Part shown: positions 25,364 to 33,941 of the stretch, piece by piece
Layout of the letters: every line of letters begins with the position of its first letter
Numbering within the stretch: the first letter of the stretch is position 1
Assembly: GCF_001618385.1 (NCBI RefSeq)
Contig: NZ_BDCR01000001.1
Span: forward strand, 930,001 to 994,000
Length of the DNA stretch: 64,000 nt
Direction: 5' to 3'
DNA from: Paludibacter jiangxiensis
GTDB lineage: Bacteria; Bacteroidota; Bacteroidia; Bacteroidales; Paludibacteraceae
The notes under the pieces: model-generated
The model's database searches: none
What the model was told of the DNA's origin: nothing
The model's input: the letters and a program-made list of their open reading frames with translations, nothing else
Program-made: the position numbers and the translations under genes

Positions 25364-27883
25364 ATGGAAAACCGATTTTCGGATAAATTAAGAGATGTGC
25401 TCAGCTATAGCCGCGAAGAGGCGGAACGGTTGGGTAACAGCTATATAGGACCGGAGCACCTGATGCTTGGGCTGATACGCGATGGCGAAGGAAAGGCCAT
25501 CGAAGCCCTCAATTCGCTGCATACCGATCTGTCTCAATTAAAAAAGAAGATTGAAGATCAGGTTAAAACAGATAATGTTGTATCAGCCAGCGATTTGACA
25601 GTTCCAAGAAACACAGAACGGATACTTAAGATCTTGTATCTTGAAGCTCGTTCGTTGAACAAAAGTATTGCAGACACAGAGCATCTTCTGCTTGCAATAT
25701 TGAAGGAAAAGGATAATTTACCTGCTCAGCTTCTTGGAGGTGAGGATGTGAATTATGACAATGTACGTGGGTTGATAGAAGAGAAAAAAGACATTCATAT
25801 GGGTGGTGGATTTCCTAATGATGAGGATGATGATGAAGAACTTAGCGGTTCGAAATTGTCAAATCAGAAATCGGATAAACCCGGCACTAAAGAGGTTGGA
25901 GATACTCCTGTACTCAACAATTTTGGGAGCGACCTGACCAAAGCTGCACGTGAAAATCTGCTTGACCCGGTTGTGGGACGTCAGAGCGAAATAGAACGTG
26001 TTGCTCAGATTTTGAGTCGCCGCAAAAAGAACAATCCGGTTCTGATTGGCGATCCTGGTGTGGGTAAATCGGCTATTGTTGAGGGACTTGCCATGCGTAT
26101 CGTTCAGCGAAAAGTTCCCCGTACGCTCTTCGAAAAGCGTATTATTGCGCTGGATATGGCTTCTATTGTGGCCGGGACAAAATACCGCGGACAGTTTGAA
26201 GAACGTCTCATCGCCATTCTGAATGAATTGAAGAAGAATCCTCAGATCATCCTGTTTATCGACGAAATACACACTATTGTGGGGGCTGGCGGAGCTGCCG
26301 GTTCGTTGGATGCGGCGAATATTTTGAAACCGGTTTTGGCCCGTGGAGAAATACAGTGCATCGGAGCAACCACGCTGGATGAATATCGTCAGAGCATAGA
26401 AAAAGACGGGGCTTTGGAACGCCGCTTCCAGAAAATTGTGGTGGAACCGACTACGCCTGAGGAAACACTGGAAATTTTGAACAATATAAAATCACGGTAC
26501 GAAGATCATCACCGTGTGATATATACTCCCGAAGCAATTGCCGCTTGTGTCAAATTGACAGACCGCTATATTACCGAACGTTGTTTCCCGGATAAAGCAA
26601 TTGATGCCTTGGATGAATCGGGATCGAGGGTACATATTTCCAATATTGTAGTTCCGAAGGAGATCGAAACTCTTGAGAAAGAACTCGAAGAGGCTAAACA
26701 GGCCAAGCAAAAAGCGGTAGAAAATCAGCAATTTGAACTTGCAGCCGAATACAGAGATCACGAAAAGAAGTGTCATGAACGGCTGGAAGAAGCCACTTTG
26801 CGTTGGGAAGAATCGACCAAAGAACAGCGTCAGGTTGTGGATGCCGATAAGGTAGCAGAAACTGTCGCCATGATGTCGGGCGTGCCAATGCAGCGTATTG
26901 CGCAGGCTGAAAACGAACGACTGATTGAAATGCAGGAAAGCATCAACAAAAAGGTGATTGGTCAAACGGCAGCCGTAGAGAAAGTAGTGAAGGCTATTCA
27001 GCGGAACAGAGTCGGGCTGAAAAACCCGAATAAACCGATTGGTGCATTTATTTTCCTCGGACCTACGGGTGTCGGAAAAACGCACCTTGCCAAACAACTG
27101 GCTCAGTTCATGTTCGGTTCCGACGATTCGTTGATCCGGGTGGATATGAGCGAATATATGGATAAATACACCGTTTCGCGGCTTATCGGAGCGCCTCCGG
27201 GTTATGTGGGTTACGAAGAAGGTGGTCAGCTGACCGAGAAGGTGAGAAGAAAACCTTATTCGATCATCCTGTTGGACGAAATAGAAAAGGCTCACCCTGA
27301 TATTTTCAACATCCTGTTGCAGGTGTTTGACGAAGGGCATTTGACTGACGGCCTTGGACGTCGTATTGACTTTAAGAATACGATTATCATCATGACCTCC
27401 AACGTGGGAACACGCCAGTTGAAAGAATTTGGAGCCGGTGTTGGTTTCCGTCTGGAAGAAAACGATTTGACGACTGCGTCGGAACGTTCACGGAGCGTGA
27501 TTCAGAAAGCGTTGAACAGAACCTTCGCGCCTGAATTCCTCAATCGTGTGGATGACGTGATTATGTTCGATCAGTTGAGCAAAGAATCGATTCTGAAGAT
27601 TGTTGATCTTGAATTGCAGGGTCTTTACAACCGGATCGAGAGCCTTGGATATCGCCTGGTGCTGACTGACGAAGCAAAAGAGTTTGTTGCCAACAAGGGA
27701 TACGATGTTCAGTTTGGCGCACGTCCATTAAAACGGGCCATTCAGAAATATGTTGAAGATGAGATGGTTGATATAATTATGAGGGCAACGATTGCTCCCG
27801 GTGACACAGTTACAATGATTGTGAATACCGAAGAGGAAAAACTCGCTGCTCATATTGATCATCCGGAACCGCAAACAACATAA
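25364..27883 (+). CDS. clpC: ATP-dependent Clp protease ATP-binding subunit ClpC
   Basis: Hsp100 unfoldase that feeds proteins to ClpP, 839 residues. Two Clp-N repeats occupy 1-150 ([29 protein letters not shown]). The first AAA+ domain carries Walker [10 protein letters not shown] at about 229. A UVR-type coiled segment lies at about 437-470 ([17 protein letters not shown]), which distinguishes ClpC from ClpB. The second AAA+ domain has GPTGVGKTH at about 566 and VDMSEYM. The C-terminal D2-small domain ends the protein ([17 protein letters not shown]). It is monocistronic, with a terminator at 27896. Both a -7 box and a sigma-54-like element precede it, as would suit a stress gene. Confidence 0.96.
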   Translation: MENRFSDKLRDVLSYSREEAERLGNSYIGPEHLMLGLIRDGEGKAIEALNSLHTDLSQLKKKIEDQVKTDNVVSASDLTVPRNTERILKILYLEARSLNKSIADTEHLLLAILKEKDNLPAQLLGGEDVNYDNVRGLIEEKKDIHMGGGFPNDEDDDEELSGSKLSNQKSDKPGTKEVGDTPVLNNFGSDLTKAARENLLDPVVGRQSEIERVAQILSRRKKNNPVLIGDPGVGKSAIVEGLAMRIVQRKVPRTLFEKRIIALDMASIVAGTKYRGQFEERLIAILNELKKNPQIILFIDEIHTIVGAGGAAGSLDAANILKPVLARGEIQCIGATTLDEYRQSIEKDGALERRFQKIVVEPTTPEETLEILNNIKSRYEDHHRVIYTPEAIAACVKLTDRYITERCFPDKAIDALDESGSRVHISNIVVPKEIETLEKELEEAKQAKQKAVENQQFELAAEYRDHEKKCHERLEEATLRWEESTKEQRQVVDADKVAETVAMMSGVPMQRIAQAENERLIEMQESINKKVIGQTAAVEKVVKAIQRNRVGLKNPNKPIGAFIFLGPTGVGKTHLAKQLAQFMFGSDDSLIRVDMSEYMDKYTVSRLIGAPPGYVGYEEGGQLTEKVRRKPYSIILLDEIEKAHPDIFNILLQVFDEGHLTDGLGRRIDFKNTIIIMTSNVGTRQLKEFGAGVGFRLEENDLTTASERSRSVIQKALNRTFAPEFLNRVDDVIMFDQLSKESILKIVDLELQGLYNRIESLGYRLVLTDEAKEFVANKGYDVQFGARPLKRAIQKYVEDEMVDIIMRATIAPGDTVTMIVNTEEEKLAAHIDHPEPQTT

Positions 27884-28202
27884 TCACAGTAAATTAAAGC
27901 CATTTCGAATAACGGAATGGCTTTTTTATTTTCTGTCATTGTGTTAGAATATTCACCGTGTCGGCATTACATTTTGAAAGAAAACTACTAACTTCGCTTA
28001 TATATTAATAGTGGAACCATTGTTTTTGCTATGTGCAGATAAACAATGTATTGGTTTCTATCCGGCATTGACGTGAGAAGAAAAAGACCCGAAAGAAAGG
28101 CTCTTTTCTCCTTCTTTTCAATGAAGGATAGATTTATTGTTTTGTGGAGCGATGCAAAAGCGTTGGAAATTCATGACATCATTTATCTAAAACTGATTTA
28201 TA
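27884..28202. other. Intergenic region between clpC and the sugar kinase
   Basis: 319 bases. It contains the clpC terminator (27896-27928) and a second hairpin at about 28080-28107 (AAAAGA-c-CC / GG-c-TCTTTT), perhaps a leader or attenuator ahead of the kinase gene. No ORF is present. Confidence 0.45.
27896..27928 (+). terminator. Terminator of clpC
   Basis: AAAGCCATTTCG / CG-g-AATGGCTTT stem with six T. Confidence 0.85.
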
Positions 28203-29246
28203 ATGAAAAATAAGGTTGTTACGTTTGGAGAGATACTGTTGAGGCTTACAGCTCCGGGATACCTTCGTTTTGCCCAGGCAAAGGAGTATGTGGCTACATT
28301 CGGTGGAAGTGAAGCTAATGTTGCTGTTTCACTTGCCAATTTTGGCGTTGATACTGAGTTTGTAACACGTTTGCCGCAAAATGAAATAGCGCAAAGCTGT
28401 CTTAGCCAGCTTCGCTCCTACAATGTGGGCACACAGCACATTGCTTACGGAGGTAAACGGTTGGGTATCTATTTCCTTGAAAATGCATCCATATCACGTG
28501 GATCGAAGGTGGTTTACGACCGTGCCGATTCGGCTTTTGCCACCATTGCTTCGGGAATGATCGACTGGGAAAAAGTGTTTGCCGATGCCTCCTGGTTTCA
28601 CTGGTCGGGTGTGGCGGCCGCTTTATCACCTGAGGCTGCCGATGTGTGCCGCGAAGCTATTCATGCAGCTGATCGGCTAGGACTGACCATATCATGTGAT
28701 CTTAACTTCCGGAAGAATCTTTGGAACTATGGAAAAACAGCTCCGGAGGTATTACCCGAAATGGTGGCTTACAGCGATGCTGTTTTCGGCAGTCATGACG
28801 AATATCTCAAGGTTTTAGGCATATCAATGGCCGACTTCAAGGCGGTAGATACCAGCTACGAAATGGATCTTGCCAGTTACGAAAAAGCAGCCAAAGAGAT
28901 GGTGGCAAAATTTCCCCGCTGCAAGAAAGTATTTATCGAATTCCGTAATACGATCAACGCCAATCACAACACGCTTGCCAGTGTTCTGTATTCCAACGGA
29001 ACTTTGAAACACACCCGCGTTTACGACATTACTCACGTGGTTGATTGTGTGGGGGTTGGCGATGCATTTGTGGGAGGAATGATTTACGGTATGATTGCTT
29101 ATCCGGACGACGACCAGAAAGCTTTAGACTTTGCTCAGGCAGCATCCACACTGAAAAATACCATTCAGGGCGACTTTAATCTGATATCGGTTGCTGAAGT
29201 GGAAGGTTTGATGAAAGGCGACGGCTCAGGACGTGTTTCAAGATAA
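28203..29246 (+). CDS. kdgK: PfkB-family sugar kinase, probably 2-keto-3-deoxygluconate kinase
   Basis: Cytosolic carbohydrate kinase of the ribokinase/PfkB family, 347 residues. The N-terminus FGEILLRLTAPGYLRF, then FGGSEANVAVSLANFG (sugar-binding Gly-Gly region), and the C-terminal signature DCVGVGDAFVGG with the catalytic Asp are all present. TISCDLNFRKNLW is typical of the KdgK branch, which phosphorylates 2-keto-3-deoxygluconate in uronate/pectin catabolism. No KDPG aldolase or uronate isomerase is adjacent here, so the exact substrate is not certain. Butyrate kinase follows 117 bases downstream behind a perfect inverted repeat. Confidence 0.82.
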   Translation: MKNKVVTFGEILLRLTAPGYLRFAQAKEYVATFGGSEANVAVSLANFGVDTEFVTRLPQNEIAQSCLSQLRSYNVGTQHIAYGGKRLGIYFLENASISRGSKVVYDRADSAFATIASGMIDWEKVFADASWFHWSGVAAALSPEAADVCREAIHAADRLGLTISCDLNFRKNLWNYGKTAPEVLPEMVAYSDAVFGSHDEYLKVLGISMADFKAVDTSYEMDLASYEKAAKEMVAKFPRCKKVFIEFRNTINANHNTLASVLYSNGTLKHTRVYDITHVVDCVGVGDAFVGGMIYGMIAYPDDDQKALDFAQAASTLKNTIQGDFNLISVAEVEGLMKGDGSGRVSR

Positions 29247-29257
29247 GGAAAATTTAT

Positions 29258-29265
29258 TATATTTG
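29258..29265 (+). promoter_or_regulatory. -7-like box before butyrate kinase
   Basis: TATATTTG, with TTTC rather than TTTG near the expected -33 position; it overlaps the left arm of the inverted repeat at 29262-29315. Confidence 0.45.
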
Positions 29266-29315
29266 CACAAAAGTTAACCTTAATATAGGCGTACAAAAGA
29301 GAACTTTTGTGCAAA
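29262..29315 (+). promoter_or_regulatory. Perfect 14-bp inverted repeat between kdgK and buk
   Basis: TTTGCACAAAAGTT (29262-29275) and AACTTTTGTGCAAA (29302-29315) are exact reverse complements with a 26-base spacer. The right arm is followed by TTTTCTTCTC, so it may end kdgK transcription; the left arm overlaps a -7 box, so it could also be an operator or a structured 5' leader of buk. Confidence 0.55.
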
Positions 29316-29362
29316 TTTTCTTCTCTTTGTGGACGAATATATTAATTGATATTCAATTAATT

Positions 29363-30436
29363 ATGTCGTACAATATTTTATCTCTCAATCCTGGATCAAC
29401 TTCCACCAAAATTGCGCTCTACCAGGACGAGCATTGCGTTTTCACGTTAAACATCGATCATAGATCCGAGGAGCTAAAGCCCTTCAAAAAAGTAACCGAC
29501 CAGTTCGAATTCAGGAAAAATCTGATACTGAATGCGCTTGGAAAGGCCGGTTTCGACCTGCAATCGCTGGATGCGATAGTGGGGCGGGGCGGTATGGTAA
29601 AACCTGTAGAATCGGGGGTTTATGAAATGAATGCCCGCCTGCATGAAGATCTGGTGCTAGGTATTCAGGGAGAACATGCCAGTAGTCTCGGAGGCTTGTT
29701 GGCTGAAGCAATGGTTGCTGACATTCCGGGAGCCCGTGCCTTTATTGCCGATCCGGTGGTGGTGGATGAAATGACGGATGTTGCTCGGGTTTCGGGACAT
29801 GCGCTGTTTTGCCGCAAATCGTTGTTTCATGCCTTGAATCACAAAGCAATCAGTCGCTTGTATGCCAAATCGGTGGATAAACCGTATGAAGAGCTGAATC
29901 TGGTGGTTGCCCATTTGGGAGGCGGAGTAACGGTGGGAGCTCATCAATGCGGGCGGGTTATCGATGTAAATGATGGCATTAGCGGTTCAGGGCCATTTTC
30001 GTCCAACCGCTCAGGTCAGCTACCGGCAGTGGATGTTGCAAAACTTTGTTTTAGCGGCGAATATACGCTCGACGATATTAAGCAGATGATTAACGGTAAA
30101 GGCGGTGTGATGTCGCTGATGGGAACCAGTGATATGCGTAAGGTAGAACGTTTAGCAATGCAGGAAAATGACCCAAAGGCAAAGTTGGTGATGGATGCAA
30201 TGGCGTATAATGTGGCAAAGGAAATTGGAGCTATGGCAACGGTTCTTGAGGGGAAAGTAGATGCTATCCTGTTGACCGGGGGAATTGCCTATTGCGGTTA
30301 TATCGTAGACAATATCACCCGTCGGGTTTCGTTTATAGCTCCTGTGAAGGTTTTTCCGGGCGAAGATGAAATGGAAGCTCTGGCAATGAACGGACTGGCC
30401 GTATTGCGCGGAGCTCCCGTTAAAGTTTATACCTGA
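29363..30436 (+). CDS. buk: Butyrate kinase
   Basis: Acetokinase-family enzyme that converts butyryl phosphate + ADP to butyrate + ATP (or the reverse), 357 residues. I start at the ATG at 29363, giving MSYNILSLNPGSTSTKIALYQ, the family's ATP/phosphate-binding N-terminus; the longer frame upstream adds 18 residues that match nothing. Later motifs: VGRGGMVKPV, VAHLGGGVTVGAH (phosphate/adenosine site), DVNDGISGSGPFSSNRSGQLP and LTGGIAYCGYIV. No phosphotransbutyrylase is adjacent. Branched-chain fatty-acid kinase activity is an alternative. It is convergent with the deoR-type gene, 5 bases apart. Confidence 0.92.
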   Translation: MSYNILSLNPGSTSTKIALYQDEHCVFTLNIDHRSEELKPFKKVTDQFEFRKNLILNALGKAGFDLQSLDAIVGRGGMVKPVESGVYEMNARLHEDLVLGIQGEHASSLGGLLAEAMVADIPGARAFIADPVVVDEMTDVARVSGHALFCRKSLFHALNHKAISRLYAKSVDKPYEELNLVVAHLGGGVTVGAHQCGRVIDVNDGISGSGPFSSNRSGQLPAVDVAKLCFSGEYTLDDIKQMINGKGGVMSLMGTSDMRKVERLAMQENDPKAKLVMDAMAYNVAKEIGAMATVLEGKVDAILLTGGIAYCGYIVDNITRRVSFIAPVKVFPGEDEMEALAMNGLAVLRGAPVKVYT

Positions 30437-30441
30437 AGCAA

Positions 30442-31215
30442 TTATTCCGTTGCTTCGGCAATCACGAACTGAACATCATAGTTCTTCAACCATTTGATGT
30501 CATCTGCCGTAATTTTAGAATCGGTGATCAGGTAGTTGATTAATGATAACGCACCCAGACTGGCAAATGAACTTTTGCCGATTTTGGTAGAGTCGGCAAC
30601 CAGAAACGTTTCGTTGGCCGATTCGATCATGGCTCTTTTTACACAAATATCGCTGATGCCCGGATAAGTTAACCCCGACTTCAGGGCGATGCCCGCAGTG
30701 GCTAAAAATAGCTTGTCGACATGCAGGCTCTGGAAGAAATCAGCAGCTTTCTGACCTGTCAACGAAAGGGTAGGTGCTTTGAATTCTCCGCCGGTAACAA
30801 TCACGGTAATACCCATTTGAGCTCCAAGGATGAGAGCAATGTTCAGGGCATTGGTAATGACGGTGAGATTGCGGTAGTTGGTTAACAACTTGGCGATTTC
30901 AGTTGTGGTTGATCCCGAATCAAGGATGATAGTATCGCCGTCGGTAATGAACTCTACAGCTTTGCGGGCAATGGCTATTTTCTCGGCAATATTTTCCTGA
31001 TTTTGCAGGCTGAAATTCCTGACATTCGAATCAATATCTTTCAGGTAGGCTCCACCATGTTCGCGAACAATAAGACCTTCTTTCTCAATTCGTTCAAGGT
31101 CCTGACGTATGGTTACTTCTGTCACTTTGAAGATACGGCTCAGATCCATCACTTTAGCGTGGCCGTCTTCCCGGATCAGTTCCAGGATTTTTTCGCGTCG
31201 TTGGTTTGGGAGCAT
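30442..31215 (-). CDS. DeoR-family transcriptional regulator
   Basis: 257-residue regulator of sugar metabolism. The N-terminal winged helix-turn-helix is typical (RREKILELIREDGHAKVMDL, then TEVTIRQDLERIEKEGLIVREHGGA, residues 5-56). The C-terminal sugar-phosphate sensor domain has DSGSTTTEIAKLL, VITNALNIAL, VTGGEF and AGIALKSGLTYPG. It lies 5 bases after ribB and is co-transcribed with it. Its targets are not visible, but the sugar operon immediately upstream (31961-40285) and the kdgK gene are candidates; DeoR regulators often bind phosphorylated sugar intermediates. Confidence 0.92.
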   Translation of the reverse strand: MLPNQRREKILELIREDGHAKVMDLSRIFKVTEVTIRQDLERIEKEGLIVREHGGAYLKDIDSNVRNFSLQNQENIAEKIAIARKAVEFITDGDTIILDSGSTTTEIAKLLTNYRNLTVITNALNIALILGAQMGITVIVTGGEFKAPTLSLTGQKAADFFQSLHVDKLFLATAGIALKSGLTYPGISDICVKRAMIESANETFLVADSTKIGKSSFASLGALSLINYLITDSKITADDIKWLKNYDVQFVIAEATE

Positions 31216-31220
31216 AATCG

Positions 31221-31844
31221 TTATTTTTGAATGTGTTTTCTATATTCTTTGATTTGGGTAATAGATATCAGTTTTACGGAGTGTTGCTTAGCAACTTCAA
31301 CAAGGTCGTCCCAGCGTGCCATTGTGCCATCGTCGTTCATTACTTCGACCAATACACCGGCGGGTTTCAAACCGGCAAGACGGGGTAAATCCACCGAAGC
31401 TTCGGTGTGCCCCATTCGTCCTAACACGCCATCAGCATGAGCAATGAGCGGGAAAATATGTCCCGGACGAGCCAAATCTTCGGGCTTGGTGTTGGCATCC
31501 ACAAGTGCTTTTGCCGTTTTGGAGCGGTCGGAAGCCGAAATGCCGGTAGTGCAGCCATGTCCTTTCAGGTCTACTGAAACTGTAAAATTGGTGGTCATTA
31601 AAGCCGTGTTGCTTTGCACCATTCGCTCCAGTTGTAATTCGTTACAGCGTTCTTCTGTGAGGGCGGCACATATAAGGCCTCTTCCGTATTTGGCCATAAA
31701 ATTGATGATTTCCGGAGTTGCCAACTCAGCTGCTGCAATAAAGTCACCTTCATTTTCGCGGGCAACATCATCAAAAACCAACACAATTTTACCTTGTTTT
31801 ATATCTTCTATAGCCTCTTCTACCGTATTCAGTTGCAATGACAT
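31221..31844 (-). CDS. ribB: 3,4-dihydroxy-2-butanone 4-phosphate synthase
   Basis: Riboflavin pathway enzyme that turns ribulose 5-phosphate into 3,4-dihydroxy-2-butanone 4-phosphate plus formate. 207 residues, so a stand-alone RibB without fused GTP cyclohydrolase. Conserved: DDVARENEGDF (metal-binding Glu and Asp), GHGCTTGISASDRS, RPGHIFPL, and MGHTEASVDLPRLAGL with the catalytic His and Glu. No FMN riboswitch is evident upstream. It begins a two-gene unit with the deoR-type regulator, which is unusual company and may link pentose-phosphate supply to this regulator. Confidence 0.95.
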   Translation of the reverse strand: MSLQLNTVEEAIEDIKQGKIVLVFDDVARENEGDFIAAAELATPEIINFMAKYGRGLICAALTEERCNELQLERMVQSNTALMTTNFTVSVDLKGHGCTTGISASDRSKTAKALVDANTKPEDLARPGHIFPLIAHADGVLGRMGHTEASVDLPRLAGLKPAGVLVEVMNDDGTMARWDDLVEVAKQHSVKLISITQIKEYRKHIQK

Positions 31845-31876
31845 GTGAGTCCTTTTTTAGTCTTGGGTTTGGTATG

Positions 31877-31884
31877 CAAAGATA
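31877..31884 (-). promoter_or_regulatory. -7-like box of ribB
   Basis: TATCTTTG on the minus strand, 32 bases before the ribB ATG; the -33 region is not a match. It suggests ribB-deoR has its own promoter, separate from the upstream sugar operon. Confidence 0.5.
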
Positions 31885-31960
31885 CAGTTTTATTTGCAAA
31901 AACCCGATTTCTTGTCGTCGTCCAAATTGCTTTTTGGAGAGTATAATAGCTTATTTTATA

Positions 31961-32830
31961 TCAAATTGCATCGTTTTTTCTGCTGACTAAAGTGAACGGG
32001 GTAGTGAAAGAACCTCTGTTTTCCAAGCCTCCGACAACTTTCAGCGTGTATTGTATCCCTTCAACAGCCATTTGTGATCCGAAAGCATCTATTGTTGCCT
32101 GCATTTGTCCGTTTTCTAACAGCGGTTGAACGGATGGATCGTTGTCGAAACCCACAACCGCAATCTTTCCAGCCTTGTCGCTTTTATCCAGCACTTTAAT
32201 TACTCCCAGAGCCATCGCATCGTTACTGCACATTACTCCGTCAATGTCGGGATGCTGAGCATATAAACGGGCAAATACTTCTTCTGCTTTGTCGGTTTCC
32301 CAGTCGGCGGCTTCCGAAGCAACCAGTTGAAGCTTATTTTCTTCGATTGATTGCAGAAATCCGGCTTTACGTTGTTGTGCATTTTCGGCAACCGCAAGGC
32401 CTTCGATAAGGATAACTTTGGCACCTTTGCCTATTTTAGCGGCCAGAACATCACCAACGGCTTTAGCGGCAGTAGCATTGTCGGGGCCGACATAGGTCAA
32501 TTCGATACCGTTTTGTGTCAATAAGTCATCGTCCAGTCGAATGTCTATGTTGATGACTTTTATTCCGGCCTTTACTGCTTTTACAACAGCTGGAACCAAT
32601 GCTTTCGAATCGATGGGAACAACCACCAGTGCATCGACCTTTTGTTGTATCAGGTTGTCGATCAGTTCTATCTGAAGCTCTATTTCTGTCTGAGTGTTAG
32701 TTCCGACAGTAATAAGTTCAAAATCATTGCGTGTGGCGGCAAATGCCAGAGCTCCTTTCTGCATTTCCTGAAAAAATTCGGCTTGCAGCGATTTCATTAC
32801 CAGTCCGATAACTGCTTTTCCTTTGTTCAT
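31961..32830 (-). CDS. Sugar-binding protein of the RbsB/LacI-like fold, no signal peptide
   Basis: 289 residues with the type I periplasmic-binding-protein fold: an N-terminal strand (KAVIGLVMKSLQAEFFQEMQKGA), VDALVVVPIDSKALVPAV (sugar-binding loop), GIKVINIDIRLDDDL, DGVMCSNDAMALGVIKVL and VGFDNDPS. Such proteins usually deliver sugars to ABC importers from the periplasm, but this one begins directly with the first strand; an in-frame stop (TAA) lies five codons before the ATG, so no longer start exists. No ABC permease or ATPase genes are nearby. It also lacks a DNA-binding domain. It is the last gene of the 32-40 kb operon, 9 bases after the permease. Likely roles are a cytosolic sugar sensor or buffer; this is inference. 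Confidence 0.8.
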   Translation of the reverse strand: MNKGKAVIGLVMKSLQAEFFQEMQKGALAFAATRNDFELITVGTNTQTEIELQIELIDNLIQQKVDALVVVPIDSKALVPAVVKAVKAGIKVINIDIRLDDDLLTQNGIELTYVGPDNATAAKAVGDVLAAKIGKGAKVILIEGLAVAENAQQRKAGFLQSIEENKLQLVASEAADWETDKAEEVFARLYAQHPDIDGVMCSNDAMALGVIKVLDKSDKAGKIAVVGFDNDPSVQPLLENGQMQATIDAFGSQMAVEGIQYTLKVVGGLENRGSFTTPFTLVSRKNDAI

Positions 32831-32839
32831 GGCAACTGT

Positions 32840-33844
32840 TTATGCTTTTGAAAGCGTGATCAATACCAGGCCGATGATAAACAGAGAGAACATGGCTGTA
32901 AGGAGAATGTTGGTGCTTTTGGGTGCAGACTTAAATTCTTTCCATACAAAAACACCCCAAAACATGGCCACAACGGGAGCTCCGTTGGTTAGTGCATACG
33001 AAATGGTTGGGCCTGCTTTCGGAACGGCCATAAAACTGATAACCATACCCGACATCCAGATAATGCCTCCCAAAACTCCGATTAGGTGAGTTTTCAGGTC
33101 GCCTTTGAAATAGTCGCGGAGAGTGAGTTTCTCGCCTTCGACCGGGTGACGCATTACAAAAAGGTTGAATATCGGGGTGCTGATGACCGCACCGATGGTG
33201 AAGAAAAATACGCCGGTAAAAGGAGTTAGATTTCCCGAGCCGCCGCTTACGTAAGCCGGATCGAGCGATTTTACTACCAGCCCGTAGAAAAAGGCGATGG
33301 TCAGACCGGCCAGCAACGAAACGACAATCCCTTTGGTAGTGGTTTGTTGTTTGCCGGCTACCAGTTTCTTATAGGCAGCCATGCAGCAGAAAATAGCGAC
33401 TACAATCAGTGCGACGCCGGTAAATAATAGTGCGACGTTATTTCCCTGTGATCCGGCAATGATAAAGTTGACAATGATGCCGAGTACCCAGGCCAGTCCT
33501 CCACCGATGGGAAAACCGACAGCCATACCGGCAATAGCCATTGCCGCAACCAGCAAAAATGTTCCTAAATTCCAAACAATACCGCCGGCTAAAGCATATA
33601 GAATACTTGTTCCGTCAGCTTTTGCAATATCTTCCAGGAAAGGACGTCCATCGGAGCCGAAACTTCCGAGAGTGAAAGCAGCAACAACGGCAGTGAGGAG
33701 AAGGCCCCACACGAAGTCAAAGTAGAATAATTCGTAGCGCCAGGTTTTGGCAGCCATTTTCTGGGTATTCGCCCATGAACCCCAACATATCATGCTAAAT
33801 ATCAAAAAGATAATAGCCGGTACGTAGTTCTGGATTAGTGTCAT
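32840..33844 (-). CDS. GRP/DMT-type sugar permease
   Basis: 334-residue integral inner-membrane protein with about ten hydrophobic helices and very short loops, Gly/Ala-rich (AIIFLIFSMICWGSWANTQ, then IAGMAVGFPIGGGLAWVLGI, and a C-terminal ILLTAMFSLFIIGLVLITL). The fold and the two-half repeat fit the glucose/ribose-type or RhaT-like branch of the drug/metabolite transporter superfamily. As the only importer in a sugar operon it probably brings the operon's substrate across the inner membrane by proton or cation symport. The substrate cannot be read from sequence. Confidence 0.78.
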   Translation of the reverse strand: MTLIQNYVPAIIFLIFSMICWGSWANTQKMAAKTWRYELFYFDFVWGLLLTAVVAAFTLGSFGSDGRPFLEDIAKADGTSILYALAGGIVWNLGTFLLVAAMAIAGMAVGFPIGGGLAWVLGIIVNFIIAGSQGNNVALLFTGVALIVVAIFCCMAAYKKLVAGKQQTTTKGIVVSLLAGLTIAFFYGLVVKSLDPAYVSGGSGNLTPFTGVFFFTIGAVISTPIFNLFVMRHPVEGEKLTLRDYFKGDLKTHLIGVLGGIIWMSGMVISFMAVPKAGPTISYALTNGAPVVAMFWGVFVWKEFKSAPKSTNILLTAMFSLFIIGLVLITLSKA

Positions 33845-33941
33845 TGTGTGTTTGGTTTAATTAGATTGAGATAAGGTTGAAATGGAAATAATTAGTGGTC
33901 AGTGATGAAAAGTCGATCACTAACCACTAATTGTCTTGTTG

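Noticed and set aside
26492-27340. 282-codon antisense frame inside clpC
   Set aside because: It is fully explained by the clpC coding strand.
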